NCBI GenBank assembly: GCA_002790635.1
Contig: PFVN01000025.1
Location: forward strand, 1-5,929
Source of the DNA: Candidatus Moranbacteria bacterium CG_4_9_14_3_um_filter_42_9
GTDB lineage: Bacteria > Patescibacteriota > Minisyncoccia > Moranbacterales > UBA2206
Length of the DNA stretch: 5,929 nt
Direction of reading: 5' to 3'
Positions 5,092 through 5,929 of the stretch are shown one piece after another. Position numbers and translations under genes: made by a program. The notes under the pieces are model-generated. The model saw only the letters and a program-made list of their open reading frames with translations, was not told the DNA's origin and ran no database searches. Each line of letters begins with the position of its first letter. Position 1 is the stretch's first letter.

Positions 5092-5701
5092 CTAAAATCC
5101 CGTCCAAATTAACATCGTAAAGAATTTGCTCTTGCGCCAAGCGGTAATTCAGAATTTCTTTTCCGGAAAACCAAATGGGAATTTCTTTTTCCGCTTCTTC
5201 CGTATTGCCGGAGGCGTGGATCAGATTGCGAACGCTTCTTTTGTCCATATCGGCAATTGCATAAGAATCCAGGGTTAGATCGCCGCGAATTGTGCCGACA
5301 TCCGACGTCAGCGGCTCCGTTCCGCCTGTTATTTTTCGTACCAAGCCGACCGCGCCGTTGCCCTGCCAAATCATAGCGATAACCGGCCCGGAACTCAGAT
5401 ATTTCGCATTGCTCATCATCACTGCCTTGCCGTTTTCCATATTAGTGGCAAAAGGTGATTGCATCCCCTTTTTTTCATAAGCCGCCCGGGCTTTCCGGCC
5501 GACTTCTTCTAGCCACGCGTCACCCCCGACTTCATAGTAGTGCTTAATGGCCATTTCCTCAGAGGGAATTGTCATTTTTAGCGCTATCAATTTAAGGCCG
5601 GTTCTTTCATAACGGCGCACGATCTCGCCGATGAGAGATCTTTGGATACCATCCGGTTTGATGATTACCAATGTTCTTTCTTTGCTGGGATGTTGTTTCA
5701 T
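5087..5701 (-). CDS. ndk: Nucleoside diphosphate kinase with a large internal insertion
   Basis: Ndk transfers the gamma-phosphate of NTPs to NDPs through a phospho-histidine, balancing cellular NTP and dNTP pools. The product is 204 residues, against about 130-155 for typical enzymes. Conserved parts are all present: LVIIKPDGIQRSLIGEI (11-27) with K15, VRKITGGTEP (121-130) with R122 and T128, GTIRGDL (136-142) with R139, and NLIHASGNTEEAEKEI (159-174) with N159 and the catalytic H162. The usual HGSDS after the histidine is HASGN. The extra length is mostly a block of about 45 residues (roughly 57-102) between the HYY motif and SGPVIAMIW (104-112), where normal enzymes have about 15 residues; a C-terminal tail (about 184-204) adds more. 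Because the active-site residues are intact, it should be active. It heads a probable ndk-tsaC-ddl unit and has its own promoter with a leader of about 24 nt. Confidence 0.96.
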   Translation of the reverse strand: MKQHPSKERTLVIIKPDGIQRSLIGEIVRRYERTGLKLIALKMTIPSEEMAIKHYYEVGGDAWLEEVGRKARAAYEKKGMQSPFATNMENGKAVMMSNAKYLSSGPVIAMIWQGNGAVGLVRKITGGTEPLTSDVGTIRGDLTLDSYAIADMDKRSVRNLIHASGNTEEAEKEIPIWFSGKEILNYRLAQEQILYDVNLDGILE

Positions 5702-5731
5702 GGATTTAAAGTTATTATTTATCTGAAGTTT

Positions 5732-5760
5732 AATTTAACACAAAAAAAGTTCCCTGACAA
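5732..5760 (-). promoter_or_regulatory. Predicted promoter of ndk
   Basis: Minus strand: -35 TTGTCA (5760-5755; 5 of 6), 17-nt spacer, -10 TAAATT (5737-5732; 4 of 6). Predicted start near 5725, about 24 nt before the ATG. The -35 begins one base after the U-tract of the upstream csp terminator. Confidence 0.45.
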
Positions 5761-5792
5761 CAAAAAATCCTCCGGCTTGCGCCGGAGGATTT
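5761..5792 (-). terminator. Intrinsic terminator of the cold-shock gene
   Basis: AAATCCTCCGGC (5765-5776) and GCCGGAGGATTT (5781-5792) form a perfect 12-bp, G+C-rich stem with a 4-nt loop. Reading on the minus strand it is followed by TTTTTTG (down to 5761). It lies 15 nt past the csp stop codon, so it ends that gene and separates it from ndk. Confidence 0.93.
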
Positions 5793-5807
5793 GTGCAAAT
5801 ATCTGAT

Positions 5808-5929
5808 TTATACTCGAGATACTTTGGTAGCGTTCGGCCCCTTTGGGCTTTCGCTAACCTCGAATTGAACTTCGTCTCCTTCTTTCAGATCCTTGAAATC
5901 TACACCTTGTAGTTCATTGGAGTGAAAGA
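5808..5929 (-). CDS. Cold-shock-domain protein, C-terminal part (5' end cut by window edge)
   Basis: The last 39 residues of a Csp-type single-stranded nucleic-acid-binding protein are visible, starting FHSNELQGVDFKDLKEGDEV and ending GPNATKVSRV before TAA at 5810-5808. FHSNEL is the RNP2-motif region of the OB fold (FVHFSA in E. coli CspA), and EGDEVQFEV (16-24) and SPKGPNATKV (27-36) correspond to the last two beta strands. RNP1 and the start lie beyond the right edge. The NELQG variant is a recognised bacterial CSD form. The usual role is to keep RNA unstructured; whether this copy is cold-induced cannot be told because its promoter and leader are missing. A strong terminator isolates it from ndk. 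Confidence 0.9.
   Translation of the reverse strand, partial: FHSNELQGVDFKDLKEGDEVQFEVSESPKGPNATKVSRV

Noticed and set aside
1..5929. CRISPR array, tRNA or rRNA gene, transposase, toxin-antitoxin or defence system
   Set aside because: No regularly spaced repeats, no cloverleaf or rRNA-like sequence and no such protein were found on either strand; all long frames are explained by core genes.

Overview
The window is a compact stretch of bacterial housekeeping genes: nine protein-coding genes (seven complete, one cut at each edge), no RNA genes and no CRISPR. Eight genes lie on the minus strand and only rpmB is on the plus strand. The likely source is a member of the Candidate Phyla Radiation (Patescibacteria, Parcubacteria-like). 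This is an inference from several traits together: a nucleoside diphosphate kinase with a large internal insertion, a short four-cysteine bL28, a cold-shock protein of the 'FHSNELQGV' type, few Shine-Dalgarno sequences, and intergenic spacers filled with imperfect inverted repeats. TGA is a genuine stop (the tsaC-family gene ends with it), which argues against the lineages that read UGA as glycine.

Layout from right to left, in the direction of minus-strand transcription. The 3' end of a cold-shock protein gene (5808-5929) is closed by a strong intrinsic terminator (about 5762-5792). Its U-tract nearly touches the -35 of a promoter for ndk. ndk (5087-5701), a TsaC/Sua5/YciO-family gene (4427-5005) and ddl (3299-4390) follow on one strand and probably form a transcription unit with spacers of 81 and 36 bp. 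ddl converges on rpmB (3079-3252, plus strand), and the two share a bidirectional terminator at 3261-3296. rpmB is divergent from an M50 (site-2 protease type) membrane metalloprotease gene (2240-2941), which has its own promoter at 2968-2996.

The left part is the classical str operon, rpsL (1486-1905), rpsG (920-1387) and fusA (1-794, partial). A near-consensus sigma70 promoter (TTGACA-17-TATTAT, minus strand, 2106-2134) precedes it, with a leader of about 194 nt. The predicted transcript begins with a GCTAG-TTCG-CTAGC hairpin, and a second perfect hairpin lies further down.

The genes are ordinary core functions: ribosome and elongation (S12, S7, EF-G, L28), tRNA t6A modification (TsaC family), peptidoglycan precursor synthesis (Ddl), nucleotide homeostasis (Ndk), membrane proteolysis (M50) and an RNA chaperone-like Csp. 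No new defence or metabolic system is visible. The less ordinary material is in the spacers. A possible 127-bp MITE-like element (2114-2240) has 10-bp terminal inverted repeats and TAAA flanks, and it appears to supply both the end of the M50 gene and the -35 box of the str promoter. Three other spacers carry different imperfect palindromes, and a palindrome abuts the tsaC start codon. Ndk itself carries an insertion of roughly 45 residues.
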